DNA of 64,000 nt from Nothopassalora personata. Lineage: Eukaryota; Ascomycota; Dothideomycetes; Mycosphaerellales; Mycosphaerellaceae. The translations under genes and the position numbers were made by a program. Location: contig CM066287.1 in the NCBI GenBank assembly GCA_033816765.1, positions 1,240,001-1,304,000 on the forward strand, given 5' to 3'. Below the pieces are notes generated by a model. That model had not been told where the DNA came from, did no database searches, and saw only the letters and a list, made by a program, of their open reading frames with translations. Every line of letters begins with the position of its first letter. The first letter of the stretch is position 1. This document shows positions 55,921 to 64,000 of this stretch, one piece after another.

Positions 55921-56047
55921 AAGGTCCTATTAAGTAACAACTAGTATTAGCACATTCTAAAGCAAGCACTACGTAACAATAGATACGGCTACATTACTAG
56001 AAAAACTTAGCACCTTTGCCGACATAGGCAGAGGCTACGAACAGCCT

Positions 56048-56668
56048 ATGAATCCTACGAAAATAGAAGGGGTCTATAGGGATTCTATCCCTTATAAGGG
56101 GATAGAAGAATCGGAGGAAGAAGAAACACCCGAATCTAGTAAAGAAGGACGAAGCGGAACTAGCGCCGCTAAATTAGGTATAGGTATAGGAATAAACAGT
56201 ATAATTAGAATAGATACTATAACTACCCTCTTTAGACGATTAGTAGTAGTAATGGAAAACGCTAGCCCTCGCTTTCCACCTCTAGGAGGTGCTAAGAATC
56301 CGTTCTTTAATAGCACTAATGCTACTAAGTTCTAGGAGCAGTTTAGCGACCTAATAGACTAGTATCCGCCTCGGGCATCTATTAAGAAGGATAATTTCTA
56401 GGGTAGGTTTAAGCGCAATTGCGAAACTACTATCCGGCGCGTAGTTATAAGGCTACCTAGGTGGCTTACTAACAAGGCACGTTTTAGGAGGGCGTTCTTA
56501 TTAGAGTTCTTAAGGTTTAACGCCTACTCGATGTTAGGGAGTCGGGAATATCTTAAGGAGATTGTTAGGGCGTAGTAAGGTAAGAGGCCTAAAGAACAAG
56601 ATATAAAGGAATTTATCCGCCTATTTGTATCCTTAAGTGACCTAATTAAACCTAAGGATTTAGATAAT
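56048..56668 (+). pseudogene. RIP-inactivated retroelement gag, 5' part
   Basis: A plus-strand frame beginning near 56048 reads as a Gag-like protein (IPYKGIEESEEEE, then FRRAFLLEFLRFNAYSMLG and KEFIRLFVSLSDLIKPKDL). It is broken by TAG and TAA codons from 56333 on, mostly where Trp or Gln would be expected, as after RIP of TGG and CAG. The frame is then cut at 56668 by the Gypsy element and resumes in the same phase at 63814. Confidence 0.7.
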
Positions 56669-56874
56669 TGTCACGAGGCTACAGTGCGAGAGTGCAGGGG
56701 TGTAGTATTAACAAAGTCGATAGCTAAAGAGAGAAGTAGGTTCTAAGGTCGAGGCCTATACTTAAGGGCCGAGGTGTCGCGGGTCGGCTTCGGGCCGGGC
56801 TGAGTCATCCTGGTCACGTGCTCTGAGGTCACGTGATCCATCCCAAATCCTTCACTTGCGGAGCGGCCGTGACA
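56669..56874 (-). repeat. 3' LTR of the Gypsy element
   Basis: 206 bp, identical by eye to 63603-63808. Its palindromic ends are TGTCAC and GTGACA. It contains the last 44 codons of the Pol frame, including the stop codon at 56743. Confidence 0.92.
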
Positions 56875-59800
56875 CCACCCCCCCCTCAAAACACCTTCGT
56901 CTCGAAGCGTGTGACCTTGAATCTTCCTTAGTGCATATGCGAAGGCTTCATCATCCTCCATACCATCCGTTTCATCAAGCAGCTCCATCTGAGCGGCCTC
57001 GATTGCTTCGTCCGTCGACGTTGTATCCGTCGTTGCATTAGAAGCAGGCACCGAAACCCCTTCGCTATTGCCCACAGCAACATTAGAAGGCGTGTGGTCA
57101 CCAACAGGAAGAGCCACAGCACCGGTGCCGACAGAGGGCGGTCGTGCTACTGTGGTTACCTGAGGTGCCAGATCCATAATGTGTACATCTGCTTCAGGTC
57201 TCATATCGCGCAACGTTTCATTTGGGATCCAACCAGGTGGCGGATGAAAGTTGACCGGTATGGACTTGGTTGGGTTGTTATGCTTGAAGTCTGCGACTGC
57301 CTTCGGTGCATCTTTGCACACTACGCTCGCGGGCTCCCAAGTAGACTCACTGTCCAAGTAACCTTTCCATTTCACTAGCATGGTAATGCCTCTGCCCTTC
57401 GGTTTGGAGTCCAGGATACGCTCAACCTCCCAGGTCTTGAACGTGTTGCCGGTCTCGTCCGTGACTTCGATCGGTGGCGGCCTCGCATCATCTTCCGGAT
57501 CTGCGAGTCTGAGGAGATTTGAGTGGAAAGAGTTGTGTACGCGGATCTTATCTGGAAGGGCAACACTGTAAGCATTCTCACCGAGTGCGGTAGTGACAGT
57601 CACTGGTCCAAACCACTTGACGTCGAGCTTCTTCGCTGGGCGTGATGACTTCCAGTTCTTGGTGTTGATGTAGACATGGTCGCCTGGCTCGTATCGTGGC
57701 GGCACCGTGCGGTGCATGTTGGCATTATCAGCTTGCAGGGCTTGGTCGTAACGCAAGCATTCATGGAGATGTGCGTGGAGGTCCTTCATTTGCTGGGCGA
57801 ACCGCTCTGCTCCCTCAGCGCTCAGACGTTGCTTGGTCGGCATGAGGCGCTTAGGCAGTGTATCGCCGTTAAAGTTACCTGTGCGAGGATTGCGGCCTCG
57901 CTCAGCGAAGAAAGGCGACACACCAGTGGCTTCAGTAGCGTGGTTGTTCTTCGCAAACTCCGCAAGGGGTAGCCACTGCACCCAATCTCCTTGTGCGTAG
58001 TCGATAAAGACGCGGAGATACTTCTCCATTTCCTTGTTAGTGTTCTCAGACTGCCCATCCGTCTCAGGGTGGAAGGCTGTAGACAGCTTGTGGTCTATGC
58101 CGACTAGTTCGCAGAAGCGCTGCCAGAAAGCTGACAGCCACTGGCTCCCTCGATCGGTGACAATGGATAGCGGCGCACCATGCAGGCGGTAGTAGTCTCG
58201 CACGAAGACTTCGGCGATGTACTCAGCCGTCATCTCCTTGACGGGGATCATGTGACAACCTTTGCCTGTGCGATCCGTGATTGTGAGAGCGTTAGTGTAT
58301 GTGACGCCATTGCAGTCGGTGCTCTCTGGCAGTCCCACTACGAAGTCCATAGCAATCTCGTCCCATAACTCAAAAGGAATAGGCAGGGGCTTCAGCAGGC
58401 CTGGGTATTGGGTCTGCGAAGGCTTGGACGAGCGGCATTCGTGGCACTTAAAGACCTTGTTGCGGACGTACTGCGAGAGGCCGGGCCAGATGAAATCGCG
58501 CGTAATCAGTTCGAAGGTCTTTGCTCGACCTGGATGCCCTGCAGAAGGGGTGCTGTGATAGGCCTTGAACACCTCGAAGCGCAGATCCGGAGCATCAGGC
58601 ACGAACACGTTGTATCCGCCGTACCTATTCTTCATGTAGATCAGGCCGCCTATAGCGACTGCGTCGCTGTCGTCCATACGGTGACGACGTAGCAGTCCAC
58701 AAGGTTCTCCGGCATCCAGCTCTCGTAGGGCCTGTTGCATTTCTGGTGCACCATAAGCAGTGCGAATTTCTGTCATAAGGTCATTGCCTTCGGGGCGGAT
58801 CTTCATAGGTGAAATGTTGAGAAACCTGTGCTCGGGCAGCAGGGTTTGCTCTTGATGTTGTCGGCGCGGGTCCTCATCGCTGGCAGGCACATCTTGCGGT
58901 CGACGAGTCAGCGTGTCAGGCTTGATGTTGGTCTTGCCAGGGATGTAGACGATCTTGAAGTAGAACTGTGACAAGAACTCGGACCAGCGGGCCTGTCTGC
59001 GGTTGAGCACTTTCGTGCTTGTGAACCATTCGAGATTCTTGTGATCTGAATACACGAGAATAGGCTTGCCACTCTCATCAGTGAGGTTCTCGAAGTCGGT
59101 ATCCTCGCTATCCCCGTCGATGTCCCCTGAAATTAGCTCAGGCTTCCATTCTTCAAAGGCTTTGACAATGGCAAGGAGCTCCTTGTCGTAGATGTCGTAG
59201 TTGCACTCCTGGGGTGACATCTTCTTAGACATGAATGCGACAGGACGCCATACGCCATCCTCACCCTTCTGTGACAGGACTGCTGCAGTGACGAAATCTG
59301 AGGCATCAGTTTCGAGCTTAGTTTCGCGTCCTGGCACGAAGTGAGCGAGCACTATGTCCTCTTCAGCAAACGCCTGCTTCATGCAGTCGAAGGCTGTTTG
59401 GCAGGTGTCATCCCACAGCCATGGCACATCTTTCTTTGTCAACTGTGTCATGGGATAAGCGATGCCTGAATAGTTGCGAATGAACCTGCGGTAGAAGTTG
59501 CAGAAGCCTAGGAATGACAGGATATCGGTTGGGTTGCGTGGCGTCTCCCACTCTTGGATGGCTACAATCTTCTCCTTGTCCATCTTAATACCCTCGGCTC
59601 CAATGACCAGTCCGAGGTATTTGGTCTCCTGAACGTGGAACTCGCACTTGTCGATATCGAGCTGGAGACCAGCTGCCTGAAGCTTGGCCATCACCTTGTC
59701 CACGTGCACGATGTGTTCTTCCAGAGTATCGCTGAAGATCAGGGCATCGTCGAGGTACGCCGAGGTAAAGTCGTCAAGGTATTCTCGAAGGGCGTCGTTG

Positions 59801-61329
59801 ATGTATGACTGAAAGGTCCCAGGGGCGTTGCAGAGTCCAAACGGCATTACTAAGCATTCAAACTGGCCATATCGCGTTGTGAAGGCAGTTTTCCATTCAT
59901 CCCCTTCAGCGATGCGTAGTCGATTGAACGCCGCGATGACATCCAGTTTTGTGAAGTACTTCTTGCCACTGATCCGATTGAGGGTATCTTGGATGAGTGG
60001 AATGGGGTACCTGGACTTGACTGTGATCGCGTTCAGAGCGCGATAATCAATGCACACGCGCAGGCCGCCTCCTGGCTTCCTCACGATGATGACTGGTGAC
60101 GCTGCTGGTGAGTTGCTGCGCTGGATGTTGCCTTTCTCAAGCTGGTCATCCACCCACGCTTTCACCACTTCAGACTCCCTGTTGGAGATAGGGTACGGCC
60201 TCTTGAAAGGTGGCCTAGCGTCCTTCTTCAGCTTGATCTCATGGTCTAGGCCAGGCCTGTGCGGAGGCAGTTTGCTGGATTCTTTCTTGGAGAAGAGGTC
60301 CTTTCTGTGCTGATAGTGTGCTGGCAACTTTGTTATATCAGCCTCCTTCTCCTTGCGATGCAGTTTCTCCATGAAGACATCATAATCTGCTGCGCTCATG
60401 GCGTAGACTTCCGCTTGGTGTTCCTGCCGGCGGCGTAGCGTCCTGCGGTAGTCGTCTTCGACATACATAGCGCATGCAAAGGCGGCATTGCCGCCCATGA
60501 CTTTCCGTGCTGTCATAGCATGCAGACCCAATGCCTGAGCGGTGACTGGATCTGCTGCGCTCTTCGACGCGTGCGTTTCGCGTGGGTTGACCCACATGGT
60601 GTGCACTTCCGCGCCTCTTGTGCGGCACAGCTTTTGCAACTCGTAGAGGCTGGTTTGCTCAATGTCAACTGGGTCGTGCTTGCGTCCGCGCTCGACTCGT
60701 TCGGCGCCGACTTCGACAGGTGAGGAGGCCGATATGTCACTGATGTCTGGCCGCTCAAGGCTGTCGTAGTCGGGGTCCGGCGTCGGAGGTGGTTCGGAGG
60801 CAGGGAGCACGACTGGCAGGTTGACGTTCTTGTAAAGTGAATGCCCTTGGCATCCGTCGTCGCTGAAGGTGAGCACGCTTCGTTTCCAGTCCTTGTGTGG
60901 GCTGTGCTTTGCATGCCACCCAAGGCCAAGGACGATGTCGTAGCAGGTGTCGGTTACCAAGCATTTGACGACTTCGATATGGCCTTGGAGGTTCAACTCG
61001 ATATTCGTGGCTTTGGTGATGATAGTAGGTGCTTGAGAGCCATCACCCAGGCCTAGTGTGAAGGGTTCGATATCATACAAGGGAAATTTGTGTTTGTGCG
61101 CGTAGGAAGTGTTCACGAGTTCAGAATTGGCACCATCATCAAGAAAAGTATATGCATGTATTCCATTTGCCCTACCCTCCACCACAAAGTGATGTGAGAC
61201 TTCGGGTCCTTTATCTACTTCTATGGAGGAGGGCGTGTTCGTTCGGGCTTGCAAGGAAAATGCCTGTACTGTTCTCATTTCGTGATGTTCATGTTCGTGT
61301 GGGGGATGGTGTTCGTGCTGATGTGACAC
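56743..61329 (-). CDS. Gypsy Pol polyprotein with C-terminal chromodomain
   Basis: The frame gives 1528 residues counting from a GTG at 61329; no ATG is available, so it is probably made as a Gag-Pol fusion. The protease has TFLDDGANSELV (DDGA instead of the common DSGA). RT shows ASPVIIVRKPGGGLRVCIDY, YFTKLDVIAAFNRLRI and the catalytic YLDD near 522-525. RNase H has TKLETDASDFVTAAVLSQ. The integrase carries the HHCC finger (HPGRAKTFELITRDF, CHECRSSK), then IAMDFVVGLPE, VTDRGSQWLS and TAFHPETDGQSENTNKEMEK for the DDE core. A chromodomain (WEVERILDSKPKGRG, MLVKWKGYLDSESTWEP) lies near 1295-1345, which in chromoviruses steers insertion toward marked chromatin. A 180-residue tail of unknown role ends inside the 3' LTR. 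Confidence 0.95.
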   Translation of the reverse strand: MSHQHEHHPPHEHEHHEMRTVQAFSLQARTNTPSSIEVDKGPEVSHHFVVEGRANGIHAYTFLDDGANSELVNTSYAHKHKFPLYDIEPFTLGLGDGSQAPTIITKATNIELNLQGHIEVVKCLVTDTCYDIVLGLGWHAKHSPHKDWKRSVLTFSDDGCQGHSLYKNVNLPVVLPASEPPPTPDPDYDSLERPDISDISASSPVEVGAERVERGRKHDPVDIEQTSLYELQKLCRTRGAEVHTMWVNPRETHASKSAADPVTAQALGLHAMTARKVMGGNAAFACAMYVEDDYRRTLRRRQEHQAEVYAMSAADYDVFMEKLHRKEKEADITKLPAHYQHRKDLFSKKESSKLPPHRPGLDHEIKLKKDARPPFKRPYPISNRESEVVKAWVDDQLEKGNIQRSNSPAASPVIIVRKPGGGLRVCIDYRALNAITVKSRYPIPLIQDTLNRISGKKYFTKLDVIAAFNRLRIAEGDEWKTAFTTRYGQFECLVMPFGLCNAPGTFQSYINDALREYLDDFTSAYLDDALIFSDTLEEHIVHVDKVMAKLQAAGLQLDIDKCEFHVQETKYLGLVIGAEGIKMDKEKIVAIQEWETPRNPTDILSFLGFCNFYRRFIRNYSGIAYPMTQLTKKDVPWLWDDTCQTAFDCMKQAFAEEDIVLAHFVPGRETKLETDASDFVTAAVLSQKGEDGVWRPVAFMSKKMSPQECNYDIYDKELLAIVKAFEEWKPELISGDIDGDSEDTDFENLTDESGKPILVYSDHKNLEWFTSTKVLNRRQARWSEFLSQFYFKIVYIPGKTNIKPDTLTRRPQDVPASDEDPRRQHQEQTLLPEHRFLNISPMKIRPEGNDLMTEIRTAYGAPEMQQALRELDAGEPCGLLRRHRMDDSDAVAIGGLIYMKNRYGGYNVFVPDAPDLRFEVFKAYHSTPSAGHPGRAKTFELITRDFIWPGLSQYVRNKVFKCHECRSSKPSQTQYPGLLKPLPIPFELWDEIAMDFVVGLPESTDCNGVTYTNALTITDRTGKGCHMIPVKEMTAEYIAEVFVRDYYRLHGAPLSIVTDRGSQWLSAFWQRFCELVGIDHKLSTAFHPETDGQSENTNKEMEKYLRVFIDYAQGDWVQWLPLAEFAKNNHATEATGVSPFFAERGRNPRTGNFNGDTLPKRLMPTKQRLSAEGAERFAQQMKDLHAHLHECLRYDQALQADNANMHRTVPPRYEPGDHVYINTKNWKSSRPAKKLDVKWFGPVTVTTALGENAYSVALPDKIRVHNSFHSNLLRLADPEDDARPPPIEVTDETGNTFKTWEVERILDSKPKGRGITMLVKWKGYLDSESTWEPASVVCKDAPKAVADFKHNNPTKSIPVNFHPPPGWIPNETLRDMRPEADVHIMDLAPQVTTVARPPSVGTGAVALPVGDHTPSNVAVGNSEGVSVPASNATTDTTSTDEAIEAAQMELLDETDGMEDDEAFAYALRKIQGHTLRDEGVLRGGWCHGRSASEGFGMDHVTSEHVTRMTQPGPKPTRDTSALKYRPRP
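56875..56890 (-). other. Polypurine tract of the Gypsy element
   Basis: On the minus strand TTTTGAGGGGGGGGTGG directly precedes the TGTCAC start of the 3' LTR, the expected plus-strand primer. Confidence 0.7.
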
Positions 61330-61370
61330 TTCCTGTGTCGGACCATCATCTGTTGCGCTCAGAAGATGGC

Positions 61371-63443
61371 CTAGGCGTTTTCCGCCGGTGGTGCTGCAGC
61401 AGCAGTCATGCCGTTGTTAGCAGTTTTGCGCTTGGGTCGCTCGTACGGGTCGAGTGGACAGCCGGCAGCTCCAGACGCGTGTCCGGTGCCGCGGCAGCGT
61501 AGGCAACCACCACTCGCGATGATCTGGGTACGCTGATCCTGAGTGAGTGGTGCGAGGTTCTTGTATTGCTCAGGTCGGTCCTTCCATGGAAGCAACGCCT
61601 GGTTGGTGTGTGGGGAGCGACCGAGTGGTGCATTCACATCAGCAGGGATTGCTGGCGGTGTCACCTGGCCGACAGTTGGCGGAGTTGCACCTGGTGCGGC
61701 GCCCGAGGGCTTGCCAGGTGGCTTCTTGTTGTCCTTGTTGTCGTTGACCTTTCGTGGCAGGTCGATATCAAGCTGAGCCATCTCACTCTCCAGTCGGTAG
61801 CACTGTGCCGCCAGACTCTCGGCGGTCTTAAACTCTGGCAGTCCTACCAGGCGGTTGCGGTATTTGAAGCTAAGCTTCTTCTTGAGTTCCTGTGCCTCTT
61901 GCTTACGGCTCGTAGCAGGTGGTAGGCGCGCGCGCTCCTTCTGATACTTCGCGTAGAATACGGAGAACTTGTCTGAGTCGTTCATCTTGAGTGCGTCCAT
62001 GTTGTTGCGAGCCGTTCCTTCTGGGTCGTAGTCGCCGAAGTTCTTGTTGAGGAATTTGAGTGCTTTGCGTACAGACGTGAACTGCTTGCTAGTGGTCTGT
62101 CTGCCGAAGACGATCTTCTGAGGGATGTGGTTTCGCAACATCTGCTGTGCTAGACCAGTGGTGCACTCCTGCAGGAAGCGCAAGGCGGACGGAACGTCCT
62201 TGAAGACGGATACAGAGAACTTGTTACCCACCTGGATTGTCCATTCATCCAGGCTTGGTGAGTCCTTGCCGTAGTTTTCTCCTGAGAACTTGGGCTTAGG
62301 CATGTCGACACGGCTATTTGTCTTGAAGTCTTCTGTCATGGTGGGATCGTAACGCACGACATCGACTGAGTCGAGGGGAATGACTTCGAAGTCCTCGTCT
62401 TCACCCTTCTTCTTGCTCTTGCCCTTGCTCTTGCTCTTGCGCTGAGGGCGTGCGTCGTAGTCGGATTCTGAGTCGGAGTCGGAGTCGGAGGAAGATGAAT
62501 CGGATGAGTCGGAGTCGTAAGGATTGCTGCGCTCCTTGCGCTCCTTGCTAGGTGCAGACTCCTTTTCAGCCTCCTCAGTAGGCTTCTCAGGATTGTCGGC
62601 AGGCTTGTCGCCGCGGCGACGTCGAGACAAAGAGAGTTCACGGGCGGAGCGTTCCTTGGGCTTCTCAGCAGGACGACCGCGCTTGGCGTCCTCAAGGTCC
62701 TGCTTGAGTTTCTGAATGGTTTGTTGAAGACCTGCTATATCGGTAGCGGTAGGTGCGGTGTCGTCAGGAACTAGAGAGTCTAGTTCCTTGACTTTGTCCT
62801 TAAGCGCGTCGACCTCTTTCTCAGCAGCCTTAGTGTTGTTATACCAGGTGTCGGCTTCCTGCCTCAACTCGTGTTCAGATTTCGCAGTGTGCTGAAGTTC
62901 TGTGAAGACCTCCTCGAACTTCTTCTTGTTCAGCTCATTGGCATCGAACAGCGCCGCCCCATCCAGGATGGCTTGGCGGTGATCGGCCTCGAGCTTACGA
63001 AGTGCGTACGAGATGGCTTGTGGTTGGCTCTTGACGTGTTCGTGAAGCTGGGTCGCATCGAGTGACTGCAGCTGTTCGAGTGGGATGCGGTAGGTGCCCG
63101 AGCGACCTTGTGTGTCTGTCCAATCAACGGCAAAGTCCTTTCGTGAGGTATCCTTCGTGCCGTCGTCGTTCATGTGGCTATCAACATCACTCTCGTGTAT
63201 CAATGCTGCGAGGTTGAATGTGTCTGGGATTTGTGATGCCTCTTCCTCCTCATCCTCGGGAAGTTCATCGAGAATCGCTCGTTCCTGTTCGGCGTATTTG
63301 GTGTAGGGATCTATCGCAACGGAGTCATCGGACTGGGTGTGCTGATCGGATCGCGTGAAGAGTTCTGAGTTTCGAGTCAGTCGCGAACGGCGCTCGACAC
63401 GTTGAGTATCGGCGCCGCCGCCAGGTTGATTTAGTCTGGCCAT
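61371..63443 (-). CDS. Gypsy Gag protein
   Basis: A 690-residue frame from ATG 63443. After an acidic and Lys-rich N-terminal half with a coiled-coil-like segment and an SR/DSDSDSES stretch, the retrotransposon capsid region is recognised around residues 385-560 (WTIQVGNKFSVSVFKDVPSA, ALKFLNKNFGDYDPEGTARN, KFSVFYAKYQKERARLPP). A zinc knuckle CLRCRGTGHASGAAGC follows near 655; its spacing CX2CX4HX6C is two residues longer than the usual CCHC. Gag forms the virus-like particle that packages element RNA. The frame ends at TAG 61371-61373 and Pol continues in the -1 frame. Confidence 0.9.
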   Translation of the reverse strand: MARLNQPGGGADTQRVERRSRLTRNSELFTRSDQHTQSDDSVAIDPYTKYAEQERAILDELPEDEEEEASQIPDTFNLAALIHESDVDSHMNDDGTKDTSRKDFAVDWTDTQGRSGTYRIPLEQLQSLDATQLHEHVKSQPQAISYALRKLEADHRQAILDGAALFDANELNKKKFEEVFTELQHTAKSEHELRQEADTWYNNTKAAEKEVDALKDKVKELDSLVPDDTAPTATDIAGLQQTIQKLKQDLEDAKRGRPAEKPKERSARELSLSRRRRGDKPADNPEKPTEEAEKESAPSKERKERSNPYDSDSSDSSSSDSDSDSESDYDARPQRKSKSKGKSKKKGEDEDFEVIPLDSVDVVRYDPTMTEDFKTNSRVDMPKPKFSGENYGKDSPSLDEWTIQVGNKFSVSVFKDVPSALRFLQECTTGLAQQMLRNHIPQKIVFGRQTTSKQFTSVRKALKFLNKNFGDYDPEGTARNNMDALKMNDSDKFSVFYAKYQKERARLPPATSRKQEAQELKKKLSFKYRNRLVGLPEFKTAESLAAQCYRLESEMAQLDIDLPRKVNDNKDNKKPPGKPSGAAPGATPPTVGQVTPPAIPADVNAPLGRSPHTNQALLPWKDRPEQYKNLAPLTQDQRTQIIASGGCLRCRGTGHASGAAGCPLDPYERPKRKTANNGMTAAAAPPAENA
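61377..61383 (-). promoter_or_regulatory. Candidate -1 frameshift site between Gag and Pol
   Basis: The minus strand reads GGAAAAC three codons before the Gag stop, and the Pol frame is -1 and open across this point. The A-run could allow slippage. It does not fit the strict X-XXY-YYZ rule, so other mechanisms are possible. Confidence 0.35.
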
Positions 63444-63602
63444 GCTGGCCGACGTGCGCCTTTCTGGCGACTCGGGGAAAGAGAGAGCACTGCGCTATCT
63501 TTGCGCTAGTGCGAGTCGGGGATTTCGAGGAGTCGCGATGTCGCGATTTTTGAGCTGAGCGGCGCTGAATGTGGCAGCGTCCTTGTTGGCGAGCTATCGA
63601 AG

Positions 63603-63808
63603 TGTCACGAGGCTACAGTGCGAGAGTGCAGGGGTGTAGTATTAACAAAGTCGATAGCTAAAGAGAGAAGTAGGTTCTAAGGTCGAGGCCTATACTTAAG
63701 GGCCGAGGTGTCGCGGGTCGGCTTCGGGCCGGGCTGAGTCATCCTGGTCACGTGCTCTGAGGTCACGTGATCCATCCCAAATCCTTCACTTGCGGAGCGG
63801 CCGTGACA
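63603..63808 (-). repeat. 5' LTR of the Gypsy element
   Basis: 206 bp, identical by eye to 56669-56874. The internal sequence next to it (minus strand CTTCGATAGCTCGCC) is not an obvious tRNA primer site. Confidence 0.92.
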
Positions 63809-64000
63809 ATAATAGCTCCCGGAGTCGCCTCCTCCTTTAGGGATTGCTAGAGGGAGTCGCGAAAGCGGTCTACAAGGCTTACGGGCTTCACCTAAAGTAA
63901 CCTAAGAAGTTTAGGGACTTTTAGAGGATCCTCGATAAAGCTGCTAGCATCGTAGATAGTAAGGAGGGATAGAAAGCTATGTATATAGATTTCCCTCTTA
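63809..64000 (+). pseudogene. RIP-inactivated retroelement gag, 3' part
   Basis: Continues the decayed Gag-like frame of 56048-56668 after the second ATAAT copy, with recognisable GVAKAVYKAYGLHLK and IDFPL interspersed with TAG and TAA codons. It runs off the right edge of the window. Confidence 0.65.

Larger units (their letters stand above)
54936..56047. repeat. RIP-degraded non-coding part of an old retroelement, with tandem repeats
   Basis: Stop-laden sequence between the degraded LTR-like segment and the decayed gag frame. It contains two tandem arrays: three 21 bp units of TTGTGTCGACCTTAGGTTTAG (55272-55334) and, at about 55740-55920, two 36 bp units starting ACGGTTCAAGGTCC followed by short AAGGTTC repeats. 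No gene is seen. Confidence 0.65.
56669..63808 (-). mobile_element. Full-length chromodomain Gypsy element, apparently intact
   Basis: A 7140 bp minus-strand element with 206 bp LTRs (56669-56874 and 63603-63808) that read as identical, both TGTCAC...GTGACA. The 5 bp target duplication is ATAAT (56664-56668 and 63809-63813). It contains a Gag frame and a Pol frame with protease, RT, RNase H, integrase and chromodomain, none interrupted by stops. Identical LTRs and the lack of RIP mutations indicate a very recent insertion. It lies inside an older, RIP-degraded gag frame. This is a fungal Ty3/Gypsy chromovirus, a retrotransposon clade; autonomy is inferred from the intact frames. Confidence 0.93.

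Noticed and set aside
56092..56316. Minus-strand 74-residue frame in the old gag
   Set aside because: The plus strand carries the recognisable, RIP-broken Gag-like frame; the minus frame is its shadow.

Overview
The window is nuclear DNA of a filamentous ascomycete (Pezizomycotina, most likely a dothideomycete; the class is inferred). Grounds: short 49-133 nt introns with GT...CTAAC-like...AG signals, Zn2Cys6 regulators, a secreted DUF4965-type glutaminase, and transposon relics that are TpA-rich and CpA/TpG-poor with TAG/TAA stops, the pattern of repeat-induced point mutation (RIP).

Layout. 1-2330: RIP-degraded retroelement debris, ending in a Copia-type polypurine tract and LTR. 3352-4521: a Zn2Cys6 regulator. 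4790-5290: AT-rich relic, then a gene-poor stretch to 7586. 7587-18518: a genome-maintenance and RNA-processing block, SMC5 (minus) and POP1 (plus) sharing a 215 bp divergent promoter, then RAD2/XPG. 19942-25148: another Zn2Cys6 gene split by a young Copia-type element with identical 138 bp LTRs and a CTCAA target duplication. 26012-29344: kelch-BTB protein. 30984-31722: 1-Cys peroxiredoxin. 33038-34363: AT-hook-like basic protein with a GC-AG intron. 35828-38720: secreted glutaminase-like protein in nine exons. 38962-39163: an interrupted tRNA-Lys gene. 39596-40660: SET protein. 41276-48067: a 2157-residue secreted, Ser/Thr-rich multi-PAN protein. 48314-51172: Zn2Cys6 regulator. 52408-53944: tRNA m2G10 methyltransferase Trm11. 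53950-64000: RIP-degraded sequence whose gag-like reading frame was split by a full-length, apparently unmutated chromodomain Gypsy element (56669-63808, identical 206 bp LTRs, ATAAT duplication).

The most unusual feature is the tRNA-Lys(UUU) gene. Besides a canonical 23 nt intron after position 37, it carries two further insertions of 54 and 51 nt, each with the complete signals of a fungal spliceosomal intron (GTATGT...TCTAAC...ACAG and GTGAGC...ACTAAC...AAG). Removing all three gives a 74 nt tRNA with perfect acceptor, anticodon and T stems and the Lys T loop TTCGAGC. I know of no established precedent, but could not search.

Multi-exon genes were joined by hand; every junction was checked for phase and the total for divisibility by three. 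No homology search was possible, so names rest on recognised motifs.
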